Position numbers and translations under genes: made by a program. Of a stretch of DNA of 64,000 nt, positions 43,288 to 54,280 are shown piece by piece. This stretch comes from Nematopogon swammerdamellus (Eukaryota; Arthropoda; Insecta; Lepidoptera; Adelidae), in contig OX336355.1 of the NCBI GenBank assembly GCA_946902875.1, forward strand, positions 8,391,347 to 8,455,346, read 5' to 3'. The notes under the pieces were generated by a model. That model saw only the letters and a program-made list of their open reading frames with translations, had not been told where the DNA came from and ran no database searches. Every line of letters begins with the position of its first letter. Positions within the stretch are counted from its first letter, which is position 1.

Positions 43288-45880
43288 TGTTTATTGTTTA
43301 TTGTATAATTTCATCCACAGGTAGGTAACCTACGCTTGGACATGTCGAAAATTCCGCCAGTTCTAAATTCAATGCGAAGAAGAACTGACAAACAAACTTC
43401 GCAAGTCACAATGTTTTGTTAGTACCTTAAAAGTATTATATTATAGTAACTTACAAATAATTAACCCATACTACCGCTCACAAGAGCATTAATATTTACA
43501 GCATAAACATGAATACTGAAGAATCTGACCACACTGCCTATTTAAATTACCTATATCTGGTGTATAGTGCCATCGTCAATTTTGATATTTCATATTATAT
43601 CAAGTCAAATAAAACAATTAGTTTACGTTTATTACAAAGAAATGTAATAAGTCATATTAAAAATCAAATGATACAAAGTGTATCGAATTGTCAAAATTTG
43701 TTAGTGGGAAAAATAGTAGTCAGACTCTTAGATAAAATTACGGTCAGTTAATGCATCCTTAATACTGTAATAACTCTTTTCAATTAACATTATTTTAATC
43801 CGTCGTTTAAAATTATTGTCATCTAATTGTTTTATGTTAGGAGACAGTTTATTATAAAATCTAACACTATTACAAATAAAGCTTTTTGTAGTTTTAGCTA
43901 ATCTATGTCTTATTAGTTGTACATTATTCTTACCCCGTGTGTCATAGTTATGATTGTCGGAATTGAGAGAGGAATCATGAATGTATTTTCTGGCATAGCA
44001 TATGTTCTGGTAAACATATGCACTTGGTAAAGTCATGATTCCTATCTCTCCGAACGCTGTCCTACAAGTATCTCTAGTTTTCATATTTAGGATGTACCTC
44101 AAGGCCCTCTTCTGTAATAAAAATATTCTATTTGAGTCTGCTGCATTTCCCCAAAACATTAGGCCATATGACATGATGCTCTCAAAATAAGCATGATAAA
44201 CCGTTTTTGCAGCATGGGTCCCGCCTAGCTCTTTAATTTTTTTGATAGCATAACATGCGGAACTCAGCTTACCAGCTAAAGAGTTTATGTGGGCTTTCCA
44301 AGTAAAACTTTTATCAAATATTACCCCAAGAAAAGTTAGTTCATTAGCAAGATTTAATGACAAGTTATCTGCAGTTTTTAATATGCTATCATTGTTATTA
44401 CGTCTATGAGTCCCAAGAGCAAAGTGCATAATATTAGTTTTGTTGACATTTAGCAATAGATTGTTGCACTCAAACCAAGATTTTAGAGATTCTAGTACAG
44501 TTAAAAAGGATTCTCTCAGTTTACTTATATCATTGTTTTTCAGTACAACTGAGATATCATCTGCAAACATTACCATCTCTATATCGTCTGTTATACAGCT
44601 CGAGATGTCGTTAACATATATTAGAAACAATAATGGTCCCAGGATAGAACCCTGCGGCACACCCATTGTGATTGATTCTACATTCGATTTTAAGCCATTG
44701 ACGTCACATATTTGAGCTCTATTTTCTAAATATGATTGAAATATACGCAATTCATTGTCTCTTATGCCATAATGTTCCAGCTTCATTAATAATATTTCGT
44801 GATTTACACAGTCAAAGGCTTTGGATAGGTCACAAAAAATGCCATAAGTATGCTGAGAGTTGTCTAGAGAAGTTAATATTGATTTTACCATAGAAGCTAT
44901 AGCATCACCCGTTGAGAGTCCTTTCCGAAATCCAAATTGTTTACAATTTAAAAGTTCATTATCTGTAAGGAATTTAATTAGCCGTTTTTCCAAAATTTTT
45001 TCAAAAACCTTACTGAAAACTGGCAATATAGAAACAGGACGATAGTTCTCAACATTGTTATGGCATCCCTTTTTATACAAAGGTATAACTTTGGCTACTT
45101 TTAATGAATCTGGGAATATGCCATTTTCTAGACAGTCATTTACAATATCTGTTAGCGGGCCGATGACACTTGTTACAGATTTCAATAATACAGGTGATAG
45201 ACTCCACAGGTCTAGGGAACGTTTAGATTTCAGGTCCTTTATTACTCTCTCAGTCTCTAGGTATGTGACAGATGCAAATTTCGCTGATTCAGAATTCCGA
45301 GGGATAAATGATTTGAGGTAGTTTAACGATACTTCTTTACTAGCCTTTAGACTTTGAGTAGTATTATGGGCTATTGTGGAAAAAAATTTATTCACATGAT
45401 TGGCAATCGCTGTATTATCTGAAATAATTTCTGATCCAATTTTTAACTCTAGCTTGGTGTTACAGTCTTTAGATTTGCCAGTTTCTTCTTTAATTATGTT
45501 CCAGGCCATTTTGATTTTATTATCTGAATTCATAATTTTGTTTTTAAGGAACAGTTGCTTGGCTTTAATGGTAACTTGTTTAAAGATTTTGCTGTAACGT
45601 GTAACATAAGATCTAAGATCTGGGTTATTGTTAACTTTTAGGAGGTCGTATAAATGAAATAATTTGTCTTTAGAAATAACAATAGCTGGAGTAGCCCAGT
45701 CGGCAAATGTTTTTTTATTATTTACACATATACGTTTTAATGGCAGATGCTTGTCTAGGTATCTTATAAATATATTAAAGAAGTCTTTAAAACTATAAAT
45801 ATTATTACCCTGGAATTCAGATTGTAAGTCTAAATAAAAGTATGTAAGTATAATCATGTATGGTGTAAAACACTGTGTGG
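43288..45880 (-). mobile_element. Non-LTR retrotransposon, 5'-truncated, intact RT frame
   Basis: The minus-strand element comprises the 709-codon frame (45857 to 43728), a 3' untranslated region of about 440 bp and a short tail rich in acaataaac (tttattgtttattg at 43289-43302 on the plus strand). The 3' boundary is supported by the truncated sister copy at 36408-36516. The 5' edge is not sharp: in-frame codons continue upstream to a stop at about 45927-45929 without an endonuclease domain. No target duplication was found by eye. Confidence 0.85.
43728..45857 (-). CDS. Non-LTR reverse transcriptase ORF2 (C-terminal 709 codons)
   Basis: Reverse transcriptase of a Jockey/CR1-type LINE. Motifs in order: VIPLYKKG and NYRPVSILPVFSKVFEK in the first RT blocks, QFGFRKGLST, YGIFCDLSKAFDCVNHEIL with the first catalytic Asp, GVPQGSILGPLLFLIYVNDI, and the catalytic FADD at residues 431-434. 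The thumb and C-terminal region follow (LTFLGVIFDKSFTW, LQKRALRYI, YDTRGKNN). No frameshift or stop interrupts it, unusual for a LINE copy in this window. The apurinic endonuclease that should precede it is missing, so the copy is 5'-truncated and not autonomous. The ATG at 45857 is simply the first in the fragment. Shorter frames on the opposite strand here are shadows. Confidence 0.93.
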   Translation of the reverse strand: MIILTYFYLDLQSEFQGNNIYSFKDFFNIFIRYLDKHLPLKRICVNNKKTFADWATPAIVISKDKLFHLYDLLKVNNNPDLRSYVTRYSKIFKQVTIKAKQLFLKNKIMNSDNKIKMAWNIIKEETGKSKDCNTKLELKIGSEIISDNTAIANHVNKFFSTIAHNTTQSLKASKEVSLNYLKSFIPRNSESAKFASVTYLETERVIKDLKSKRSLDLWSLSPVLLKSVTSVIGPLTDIVNDCLENGIFPDSLKVAKVIPLYKKGCHNNVENYRPVSILPVFSKVFEKILEKRLIKFLTDNELLNCKQFGFRKGLSTGDAIASMVKSILTSLDNSQHTYGIFCDLSKAFDCVNHEILLMKLEHYGIRDNELRIFQSYLENRAQICDVNGLKSNVESITMGVPQGSILGPLLFLIYVNDISSCITDDIEMVMFADDISVVLKNNDISKLRESFLTVLESLKSWFECNNLLLNVNKTNIMHFALGTHRRNNNDSILKTADNLSLNLANELTFLGVIFDKSFTWKAHINSLAGKLSSACYAIKKIKELGGTHAAKTVYHAYFESIMSYGLMFWGNAADSNRIFLLQKRALRYILNMKTRDTCRTAFGEIGIMTLPSAYVYQNICYARKYIHDSSLNSDNHNYDTRGKNNVQLIRHRLAKTTKSFICNSVRFYNKLSPNIKQLDDNNFKRRIKIMLIEKSYYSIKDALTDRNFI

Positions 45881-46020
45881 TTATTACATTGAAAAGTATG
45901 AAGAAAAGTGACGTGATTGAGAGTGGCTAAATGAGGACGGATCACAGAGCAGTAAAGCGACTGCCCGTGCGGCGGCGCGCGCCGGTGGAGGGGCGCGCTA
46001 ATTCGCTGCTCTGAGGGACG

Positions 46021-46169
46021 GTAGTTAGAGCGTTTTCATTTTACGAAGGCACGTGGGGTATGAGGTAGGAAGTGGTGTGATACCTCAGTAACTGAGCTCC
46101 GCGCGGTCGCCTCTCGCACCACTTCCTACCTCGTACCCCTCGTGCCTTCGTAAAATGAAAACACTCTAC
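46021..46169. repeat. 149-bp fold-back with about 55-bp arms
   Basis: gttttcattttacgaaggca...gaggtaggaagtggtg at 46032-46078 is mirrored by caccacttcctacctcg...tgccttcgtaaaatgaaaac at 46117-46162 with few mismatches. GC-rich loop. MITE-like; no clear target duplication. Confidence 0.88.
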
Positions 46170-47727
46170 GTAAAATAAATAAAAGAGTTAAACAGTGTTC
46201 CTGTCAACGACATTCTACTTTCTGGACGGGCCCTCGTCATACATTTTACCGGTAGAAAGGTGCGATTGGAGTTTATCTATATATTGCCAATATTTAAAAC
46301 AGCGTAAGTGCGCGAGCGTCTCATACATCACGTTACGTTTCCGCTCTGTGAACGTCGATAGAGTAAGACGGTTAAATGGCAATTTGATACGTATAAAGGA
46401 GAGACAACGATTGGAGAGTGTGCTGAATGCTCACAAATAGCGCGCCTAGATTTGGTGCGTTGTATGCCACTTCCCGATAATTTAATTCGTTGGTTCCGGT
46501 GGTATTCAACATTACTCCAGCAAGTGAAAGCATCTGGCATTATAATCTAAAAAAAAAATTTTTTTTCAAACTAGTGAAGATCGTATTCGTATTATTAATC
46601 AATTTACCTATCTCTGAAACATGTAAAGTTTGTAATGCCCTACATTGCTTGACATGATCCTCAGTTAGGTATATCAACAATACTGCAACAATCACTCTGT
46701 AATAAATATATGGTAAAGTTGAGTATTATTGCTAGATTTTATGTGTGGCGAAAACATGATTCCATTTTTACTCAGTAAAAAAAAAAATTATTGCAAAGTG
46801 ACCTCCGAACCGTACAAAAAAACCGCTGGTGTTCAATAAAAACTTTAAATTAGATCATTAAACTTAACATAATAAATAAATGATCTCAATATACAGTAGA
46901 ACTATGTTCTTTCATTCAAAAAATTGCCATTATTTTCCCCGTAAAAACCATTACTTACCTAAAATCAATAGGTAATATTTTAAATACCAAAAAAGGTTAA
47001 GAGTGGCCATCCCATAATGTAGTTCACCCTAACGCTTTGACCTCGCGTGACGATGCACGAGCGGGATAGAGAGTGAGTGACGCGGAGAAGTGGGGGCGAA
47101 ATTAGAATTCGAGGTATTACGGACTCTTAACCGATTGTGATCCGGTTTTTGACGACACGTATTAGTCCCACCTGCAGTTTTGTTTGAATTGTCTTGACAA
47201 AATATCTGGGCTGTTGAAAATAAAATAAATCCCTACGCAGCCGGGTAGCTACTGCAAATATTTTACTACGATCTCTATAATATAAATAGAGTTTCTCATT
47301 CAGTATTCATATTCGCCTGTGCACTCAAAGAGCATGCAATGTTACATACATTTTCGCCGACACATTTTTTGCTTCCAATCAGTGTGTTCTTTTGCATACC
47401 AGTATATACACAGAAACGTAGTTGGCTAGATTCGTCTTGCGAGCGAATTGTCAGGGGTTGGCACGGCACCATCGGGGCATTCAGCTCGGCCTCGTAAACC
47501 TGTTAGCCTCCATTGTCCGAGGGCGTACTGACTTTTTCATAATTGAATGAAATAAGTTGCCAGACGAACGGAAAAGCGACATCGTTCCGCTACATTTGAA
47601 TAGACGTAACGATCGGAGAGCGTCTGAGCTTGGTGCTCCAAATTGGATTTGCCTTTCTACTTGTTTGAGAAACCGCAATAGTGACTGCCCCGCAACCGCG
47701 CAGACATTTGAAAAAATATAAATTAAA
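46170..47727. other. Intergenic DNA
   Basis: No feature recognised. Confidence 0.35.
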
Positions 47728-47794
47728 AGATAAATATCCGGCTCGAAGGACCAACATGGTTGGTCCTTCGAGTCGGATATTTTTCTTTTAAATC
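47728..47794. repeat. Hairpin with about 32-bp arms and 3-base loop
   Basis: tatccggctcgaaggaccaa before and ttggtccttcgagtcggata after a central atg; similarity continues into the A/T-rich flanks. Confidence 0.9.
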
Positions 47795-48540
47795 AAATTC
47801 TTTGCTTGTAATTCAATTCTTTTCTATTATATCATCACATACTTTGTGCCGACGAAACGCACTCGTATAGGTAGGTAGTGGATAAAGAATATCTATTCGA
47901 GCCAGCAAAAGTGATTTAGACGAAAAACGTATCCGCAAAAGGCTGGTACGGCCGCGATATCGTGGCGTTAGATACCCTGACGAAATAGGAAATCCAACAG
48001 AAAATATCTCCAGCTATTCGTCCTGTTCAGGAAGACGCGAGGAGGCTGCGACCCCGGCGTAAGCCTTCGGCTCAGGCAAATCATTTATCTGGCCTAAGTG
48101 CGGAGTTTTATACTAGTGAAGTTTTTTCGTGTTTATCTGCGGCGGTGTATGACGGGACGACAGAGCAATGTGGGCTGGGCGCAATCATTTATAACTGGGC
48201 TGAGGGTCGACCATAGACGTACTTAGATACATTTTATTTTATTTATTTTTTTGTATTTTGTACGATAACTTACAGCCTACTTTCTCAAGTACGATAGTTA
48301 GAAATGCTTTAGTGCTTCACATTTTATGAAAAAAAAAAAAAAAACGCACAAACACAGTACAGTTACCTGAGGTGCAAACGCGGCTGTGTCCTTTGACTCT
48401 GATCCTTATTCTGCTAACGATAAGGTTTCGTTATTTGAGGAAGGGCTAGATTTTTAAAGCACCAAATTAACATGTTCGCATGGAATAAAAAAAAAAATCA
48501 CCGGGAGGAAACCTCGTGCAATAACGATGCTAAGTATTGT
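47795..48540. other. Intergenic DNA
   Basis: No feature recognised. Confidence 0.35.
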
Positions 48541-48708
48541 AACGGCTATGTAAATAGTTCATGTTTTCCGTCTAGTTATGTGTAGCCTGCACGACCGAAG
48601 GGGAAGCACTGACATGGCAACTAGTTCACTAAGGCGTTATGGGCTGACATCACGGATGGTGTAGGTGATGTAGCCAACCGTGTCAGTTTTCATAAAAAAA
48701 CAAAATTG
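48541..48708 (+). mobile_element. SINE 3' half
   Basis: ggctatgtaaatagttcatg...gtgtagcctgcacgaccgaa...gttatgggctgacatcacgg then cataaaaaaac. The head and first half of the body are missing. Confidence 0.88.
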
Positions 48709-49066
48709 TACCGGTCTGGCCAAGTGCTTTGTATTTTTTTAATAAGTAGTTCGTCGGGTGTTTTTTAAAATTTAAAATGTGAGATTGAATTGTAGCGTGG
48801 CTTTCTCTACTCTAGTTCTTTTTCCACTTTGCGTTCTCAATAAAAAGCAGTGCTTGTCCAGTGAAGTGTTTAATTTGTGCTCTTATAAAGACGCCTTCCG
48901 GCCTTTTAGTGCGCCTCGTTCGTTAATGTGAAAGAGAACACAAGAAATAATGCAGAACAAGAACAAACTAGAGGCTACCAGGACCTAGTGCACTATTGTG
49001 TGGACTGAAAGACATACATTATACAATTATTTTGTCAATATTATACTATCAAGCACTGCCGTAGCA
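48709..49066. other. Intergenic DNA
   Basis: No feature recognised. Confidence 0.35.
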
Positions 49067-49291
49067 GTGGACTGGGTACGTCAGCCAAAGAGACGACGAC
49101 CGTTGGAGTCAACGTTTTCTGCACTGGCGGTCGTGGGCAGGAAAACGGAACTTGGGAAGACCACCCGCCAGGTGGGACGACATCAAGTACGCCGGCGGAA
49201 AGCAGTGGTTCCGTACCGCTGAAGACCGGGAGGACTGAAGGAAAATTGGAGAGGCGTATGTCCAGCAGTGAACGCACACACTCTGACTGAT
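49067..49291 (+). mobile_element. RTE-clade LINE 3' fragment, copy 4
   Basis: gtggactgggtacgtcagcc...gaagaccacccgccaggtgg...gaaaattggagaggcgtatg. Several frame disruptions and a short decayed (TGAC) tail. Confidence 0.85.
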
Positions 49292-49794
49292 TGACATACT
49301 ATCATTTTTTGTTTATAAATTACAATTATGTAAAATTAAGTAATACAAAAAGTATACTTCACAGAAGCACCCCAAAACAGAAGACGGGCCGATTCTCGTG
49401 ACTCATACCTGTATCGTCGCTGAGGGTGAAGTGGGCCAGGCCACTGAAGGGCTACTTGGGACACGAGGGGTGCGGGGAGCGGTGCGTGAGTGACGGGCCT
49501 TATCCGACTGTCGCTCCGACACGCCTGTCTTTCATACCACCATTACGAGACCCTGGCGTATACCTACATGCTTATAGCACTTACATGTGACAAGATGTTG
49601 GAACGTATCAAATAATCTGTCAGGTAAAAACACTAGAAAGAACCTTCTTACTTAAGGCGCTAGGACCGGCCTAAACCACACATCTGCAAGAAATTACAAT
49701 AATTGACACTATTTACGAACTAATACTTTGAAACTTTAAAAATTCATGACTTCGATGAAGAAAAATTCTTTACTTTTAAAATTCATGATTACTT
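49292..49794. other. Intergenic DNA with a dispersed scrap
   Basis: 49655-49715 (taaggcgctaggaccggcct...gacactattt) matches 19299-19361. Confidence 0.4.
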
Positions 49795-50048
49795 TAAATG
49801 GTTCATACTCTTTTCGGTAGATGGCGCGCGCGCATACATTTTTTAGTTTCTTCTAGTGGAACCCCGTGAATTTTTTACTTTTTCTTATTTTTTATTATTT
49901 GTTATAGGTATCGGACATTAGTACACATATTCTGTGAAATTTCAATGGGTTACCTTGCCTATTACGGTTCAAGAGATACAGCCATCGGACAGACAGACAG
50001 ACTGCGTAGGCTTAGTAATCCGGTCCCGTACCGGATACGGAACCCTAA
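49795..50048 (+). repeat. Lepidopteran repeat ending ACGGAACCCTAA
   Basis: tcggtagatggcgcgcg, gaaatttcaatgggttac, attacggttcaagagataca, ggacagacagacagactgc, gtcccgtaccggatacggaa. Same family as 58683-58970 and 60018-60352. Confidence 0.7.
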
Positions 50049-50089
50049 CAATAATGTCCGTTTAGTAATACTTAAAGGCGTCGGAGGAC

Positions 50090-50290
50090 CGTGTTTAATT
50101 TTTTTGAATACATTCGCTACCACTATTTGTTTTTTTTTGCTTGCTCTTGGTTGGCTAGATCACCTCCTAGACTCGCGATGCCAACACATTACATCTGTTT
50201 CTGTCGGGACTAGGTGCCATGGCAATGCTACTTTGGACGTCCCGCCCACACTGAACTGGACCTAAGAGGCGAACTATTTTCGGTTCGACC
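50090..50290 (-). mobile_element. Diverged SINE tail
   Basis: ttggctagatcacctcc, actaggtgccatggcaatgc and cacactgaactggac echo the SINE tail complement. Confidence 0.5.
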
Positions 50291-50642
50291 TACGACGACG
50301 AGACCTTAGTTTCTTTATTCTGTCGCATACGAGTATATTCGGTGACAACAAGGTTTAACAAAATATTATCTTGATAAGTAGACAGCCTATTCCGTAAATC
50401 TCCGAAATCAAATTTGCGCCGATATGTTATAGCGCGGAAATATTTACCATTTAATTGAGAGCAAGAAATATTCCATCTAGGACGATCTGTATCTCGAAAT
50501 GATAATTCTGAGCAAATGTTTGCGAAAAGACAAACAAACCATAAAAGAAAGATATGTCGAGAAAGGAATGCTTCGGTGCTTTGGACATGTTAGAAGAATC
50601 GACGTTAACGACTAACGAAAGAGATATGAAGAGATATTTTGT
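50291..50642. other. Intergenic DNA
   Basis: No feature recognised. Confidence 0.35.
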
Positions 50643-50781
50643 CAGCCTCGGTAGCTCAGTGGTGCGGTCGGTCGACTGTTGTTAAGCAACGCTGAGCGCG
50701 GTCAGTATTTGGATGGGTGGCGGCTCGACCGTTGGAGGCTGACCGTGGTTCGGATTCCACGTAAAACTGTAGGTCTAATGT
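50643..50781 (+). mobile_element. SINE head (type a, tRNA/5S chimera), body lost
   Basis: Head on the plus strand: A box tagctcagtgg at 50652-50662, 5S-like gttaagcaac...gcgcggtcagtatttggat and gggtgg at 50681-50720, B box ggttcggattcc at 50747-50758, then gtaaaactgtaggt and an abrupt stop. Confidence 0.88.
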
Positions 50782-50984
50782 GTGAATAACATTCTCTATG
50801 GCGAATAATGAACATCGAGCTTCAGAAAGAGACAATCCGGTTGTACAGCGTCGTCTCTTTCGCACGAACTGGCACGTCTCTGAACAATTTTGAGAAACGA
50901 TGGGTCTTCAAAAGTCCGATGTCCAAAAAAGGGTGTTCAATTGTTTCTCTGCGAGAGGAGATTTGATAATTATCTTTCCTCCAC

Positions 50985-51200
50985 AGAACTGGTAAAGTCT
51001 AGAACGCTCTCCTTGCCCACATATTTCCCCCCCAAGTATAGTCCCGGGTTCTTCAAGAGAGGCGTGAATAGTTACCTGTCAGGCCGGCATGGCATTCGAA
51101 ACTCCCGCGTACGACCCTATGTCCATGGGCATTGGGCTTCGTTAAACACCTTATGGGTGGCTGGGCGCCAAATGTCGCGCTTTCTAAAAAAATAAAATAA
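50985..51200 (+). mobile_element. LINE 3' end, family C
   Basis: ctagaacgctctccttgccc...gttcttcaagagaggcgtga...ttatgggtggctgg and a terminal A-rich run at 51184-51200. Encodes the LWNALP-type C-terminus with mutations. Confidence 0.75.
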
Positions 51201-51332
51201 AGAGACAAGGGAGGCGAGTTCCTCCGAACAGCGTCCATAGATACATAGTACCCGTAAAACGGACTTGTGACCCTACAAATCGTCTGTGGCTTAGTAGTAC
51301 TAGAAACTCACCAGCTGATATAATAATAAGAT

Positions 51333-51450
51333 TATGAGGGTAGAAGAGGCTTCAGTGTGTGTTAGGATCATGGCACGTGGACATCCGTTGTCTCTGCCTG
51401 CCTACCCCATTGGGAAACAGGCGTGAAATTATGTATCTACGCATGTAAAA
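51333..51450 (+). mobile_element. LINE C-terminus, family D
   Basis: ttatgagggtagaagaggct...ggatcatggcacgtgg...gttgtctctgcctgcc and a decayed (ATGT) tail. Confidence 0.65.
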
Positions 51451-51877
51451 GAAAGAATAGGTGCTGAATTTATATATTTTTTTAATTATTATATTTACAT
51501 ACATATTTATTCATAGCTACGTCTAGGACAGGGGCCTTATCACCGCACGCCTGGCATTGGTGAGTACATACCCACAGAACATATGTCAGGATTTAATAAT
51601 GACATGTCTTTGTTACTGACACTCATGTAACATGCAGGCGCGTCGCCTCGCGCCTCTACTTTTGTAAAATAACAGAGAGAATTATTAAAATTATTTCGCT
51701 CAAACCTCGGTTCAAAGTCGTGCAGACTGATAAATAAATGAAGTGTAACAATTACAACTATAACTATTAGATGCATCTACTGAGTTTTTAATTTATGATT
51801 TAAATTATTTGTGTCATTAAATCAATATATGGACTTTCAAACAGAGTCTTCTGCACTAGATGCGATTCGTCTAACAA
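51451..51877. other. AT-rich intergenic DNA
   Basis: No feature recognised. Confidence 0.35.
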
Positions 51878-51992
51878 AATTTTTTTTCTGGAAAGCGCGA
51901 GTATGTGTATTAACGATGCCCATGGAAATTCTGTGATGCACGGGGGTTGCGAATACCATGTCGGCCTGACAGGAGCCTTTACACGCCCCATC
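51878..51992 (-). mobile_element. LINE 3' end, family C, truncated
   Basis: Poly-T at 51882-51889, then ggaaagcgcgagtatgtg, gatgcccatggaaattctgt, cgaataccatgtcggcctga. Confidence 0.65.
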
Positions 51993-52974
51993 TGAAAAAA
52001 CAACAATAAATTGATACAATACAGTAATTCCATGAAACAACATAAACACATTTTTAAGTAAATATTAAATTTGTTCCGACTGATAACTGCGTGATATATT
52101 ATTGTAGTGGTAATTGTTTTCACTGCTACAACCATTATAATTCGTTATTATTAAATGAACTGGAATATAAATGCGAACGAGACTTGTTTATGAAATAATG
52201 ATTATTTAGTACTGAGAATTCGTCTCGTTTAAAAAAAATATGTGGCGGGGAATAACAAAGGCTAACAATTTATTACTCTACACTACAATATGAACCAGCT
52301 TTTTGATAAGCCTTCTCGAACTGAAAATGAAAATTAAGTCGTCATCTAAAATTCTGTTTCTCTGTAACTAGCCAGCCCATCGTATCATAAATTATTATGT
52401 GGCAGATTTTTTTTACTTTGGTTTTAAGATTATTCCGTAAGCGTTCCCCTATCCGACCATTAAAACAGTGTATTGCAAAAATATGGAATTGTTATCAGAA
52501 AACAATGATGTCTGCTCTTAAAAGCCTCAGCACATAACACTGCGCATTCAATTACAGATAGAGCTATTTTCGACATTTAAATAAATTCCAGGTATTAAAT
52601 GTTCGTTCCATTTAACATTTCCGTAAATTGCGGTAGAAAACTGCTAAAGTATTCGGAATTTACAACACGAAAAAAAATTATTATCGTATAATATATTGTA
52701 TTGTATTCAGAAAATGTGAAAGATCATACAGATATAATATTCGTGTATGTGAAACATCGACATGTAATATAGTCGGTTGAAACATCGGAGATAATAAATA
52801 CTGACATAAATAACACATTGGTTTCCTTATTCTGTCTGACCACACATAGAAAAGGCACAGAATCCACACTTTGTGATAGTGCAGTTCCTGTTAGAGCTAC
52901 TTTCCTACATGTTAAACTCGTGGGCCTGAAAACGTAATAAAAAAAAAACCTTAAATTAAGTACTGAATAGAATA
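51993..52974. other. AT-rich intergenic DNA
   Basis: No feature recognised. Confidence 0.35.
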
Positions 52975-53115
52975 TAACCCCTTTATTGCACACAATTGTT
53001 GAAAGAAGAACAGTACACGAAAAGAAATAAGAAATACAGGAGTGCGCAAAGGCGGAATTATCGCTGCAAGTGATTTCTTCCAGTCAACCTTTGGTTGACG
53101 AGGAATAAAATTATA
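52975..53115 (-). mobile_element. LINE 3' tail, family E
   Basis: ctttattgcacacaattg, gcaaaggcggaattatcgc and gatttcttccagtcaacc; the complement of 13133-13258. Confidence 0.6.
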
Positions 53116-53956
53116 GAGAAAGAAGTATGGGTAGTGCAAGTGAAAGAGAGGAGGAATGCATGTTTTATTTTATAAATATACGAGTACCTACATATAAAAT
53201 ACATACAATACAAACAGCTTAAACATAGAAACACTTATGCATAGAAAGTACATAAACATAAAAGTGTTTGGCCAAGTTTTACAGAAAAGCTCATTAGTTT
53301 TTCGAAATAATTAAATGTGCGTTCTACGTTACTCAATAAATGGAACACGACGAGCCAACTTTTTTCAGCACAGATAAGTGTACCTAAAGTCTGCGTCCTC
53401 ACCTCTCGTGAGAATTTGTGCGAGTGTGTTGAAGGCGCGTGCGTGTTCGGTGTGATGTGTGTGTGTGTGTAGCGTTGCTGAATGCGTCTGTAGCTGAGAC
53501 AGCGTGCGTGTGCGTTGTATGAAGTGACAGTTCCGCTGGTTCGTCGCGCGGTACCGTGCGCGGTACACTCGCATGCATAATGTTTTATTCAAGGAGCTGG
53601 ATCAGAATTAGGGCTGACGGCATCGCGGCAGCGCTGGGTGCACGTTAATAACTAATGTGTGTCCATGTCCGGAAGCACCGTCCGGGACCGGAAAGGTAAA
53701 GTATTATCTTCGAAGAGATTTGCTTCGTGTCTTGGCTCACAAAGTTTTCGCTACACCGGGGAAATATTGCTTGCGGATTCGGAGTATTGCTTCCGCCAAA
53801 ACCCCGGACTTGGTTTCGATATATGGACGGGTTTTAAGTTTATCTATAAATTCGAAAGAATGCAACATTTCTGAAGTGAATGTGTTATTATTGGATGTTT
53901 TCGTCCATTCGCGAGTGTGTGAAATCGAAAAAAAACATAACCTCACTAAATGCCGT
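53116..53956. other. Intergenic DNA
   Basis: (GT)n at 53457-53470. Short frames near 53657-54019 overlap the SINE and have no motif. Confidence 0.35.
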
Positions 53957-54280
53957 GCCGTGTGGGGCCGGTACTTTAAAATAATAGCCCCAATGCATCT
54001 CTCCCCGTGTATGTCGTAAAAGGCGACTAAGGGATATGACTCCCCTTCTTATATTACTAGGTGGTAGGGTTTAACCCGCCCGGGTTGGTACCACCACACT
54101 GAATGAAAGGTCGGTCGTATGTAAATAGTTTGTGTTTTCCGTCCAGTTCAGTGTAGCCGGCACGACCGAAGGGAAGCACTGACGTGGCACCAAGTTCACC
54201 CGGTGTTATGGGCTGACATCACGGATGTTGTAGTTGATGTAGCCAACCGTGTCAGTTTCCATAAAAAATATATATATTTT
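53957..54280 (+). mobile_element. Full-length SINE with head c
   Basis: Head c is ccgtgtggggccggtacttt...aatagccccaatgcatctct...gtcgtaaaaggcgactaagg and gatatgac, closely matching the first 80 bp of repeat P. It joins the common SINE body at ccccttcttatattactagg (ggtggtagggtttaacccgc...ggttggtaccaccacactg) and the type a/c tail (gttatgggctgacatcac...gtcagtttccat), ending in A then (TA)n. A tagccccaatg word in the head resembles an A box; I see no good B box, so the promoter is uncertain. Confidence 0.9.

Noticed and set aside
43509..43751. 80-codon plus-strand frame
   Set aside because: Lies in the 3' untranslated region of the minus-strand LINE; no motif.
50643..50765. 5S rRNA gene
   Set aside because: Only the 3' half of 5S is present, between tRNA-like boxes, in a SINE.
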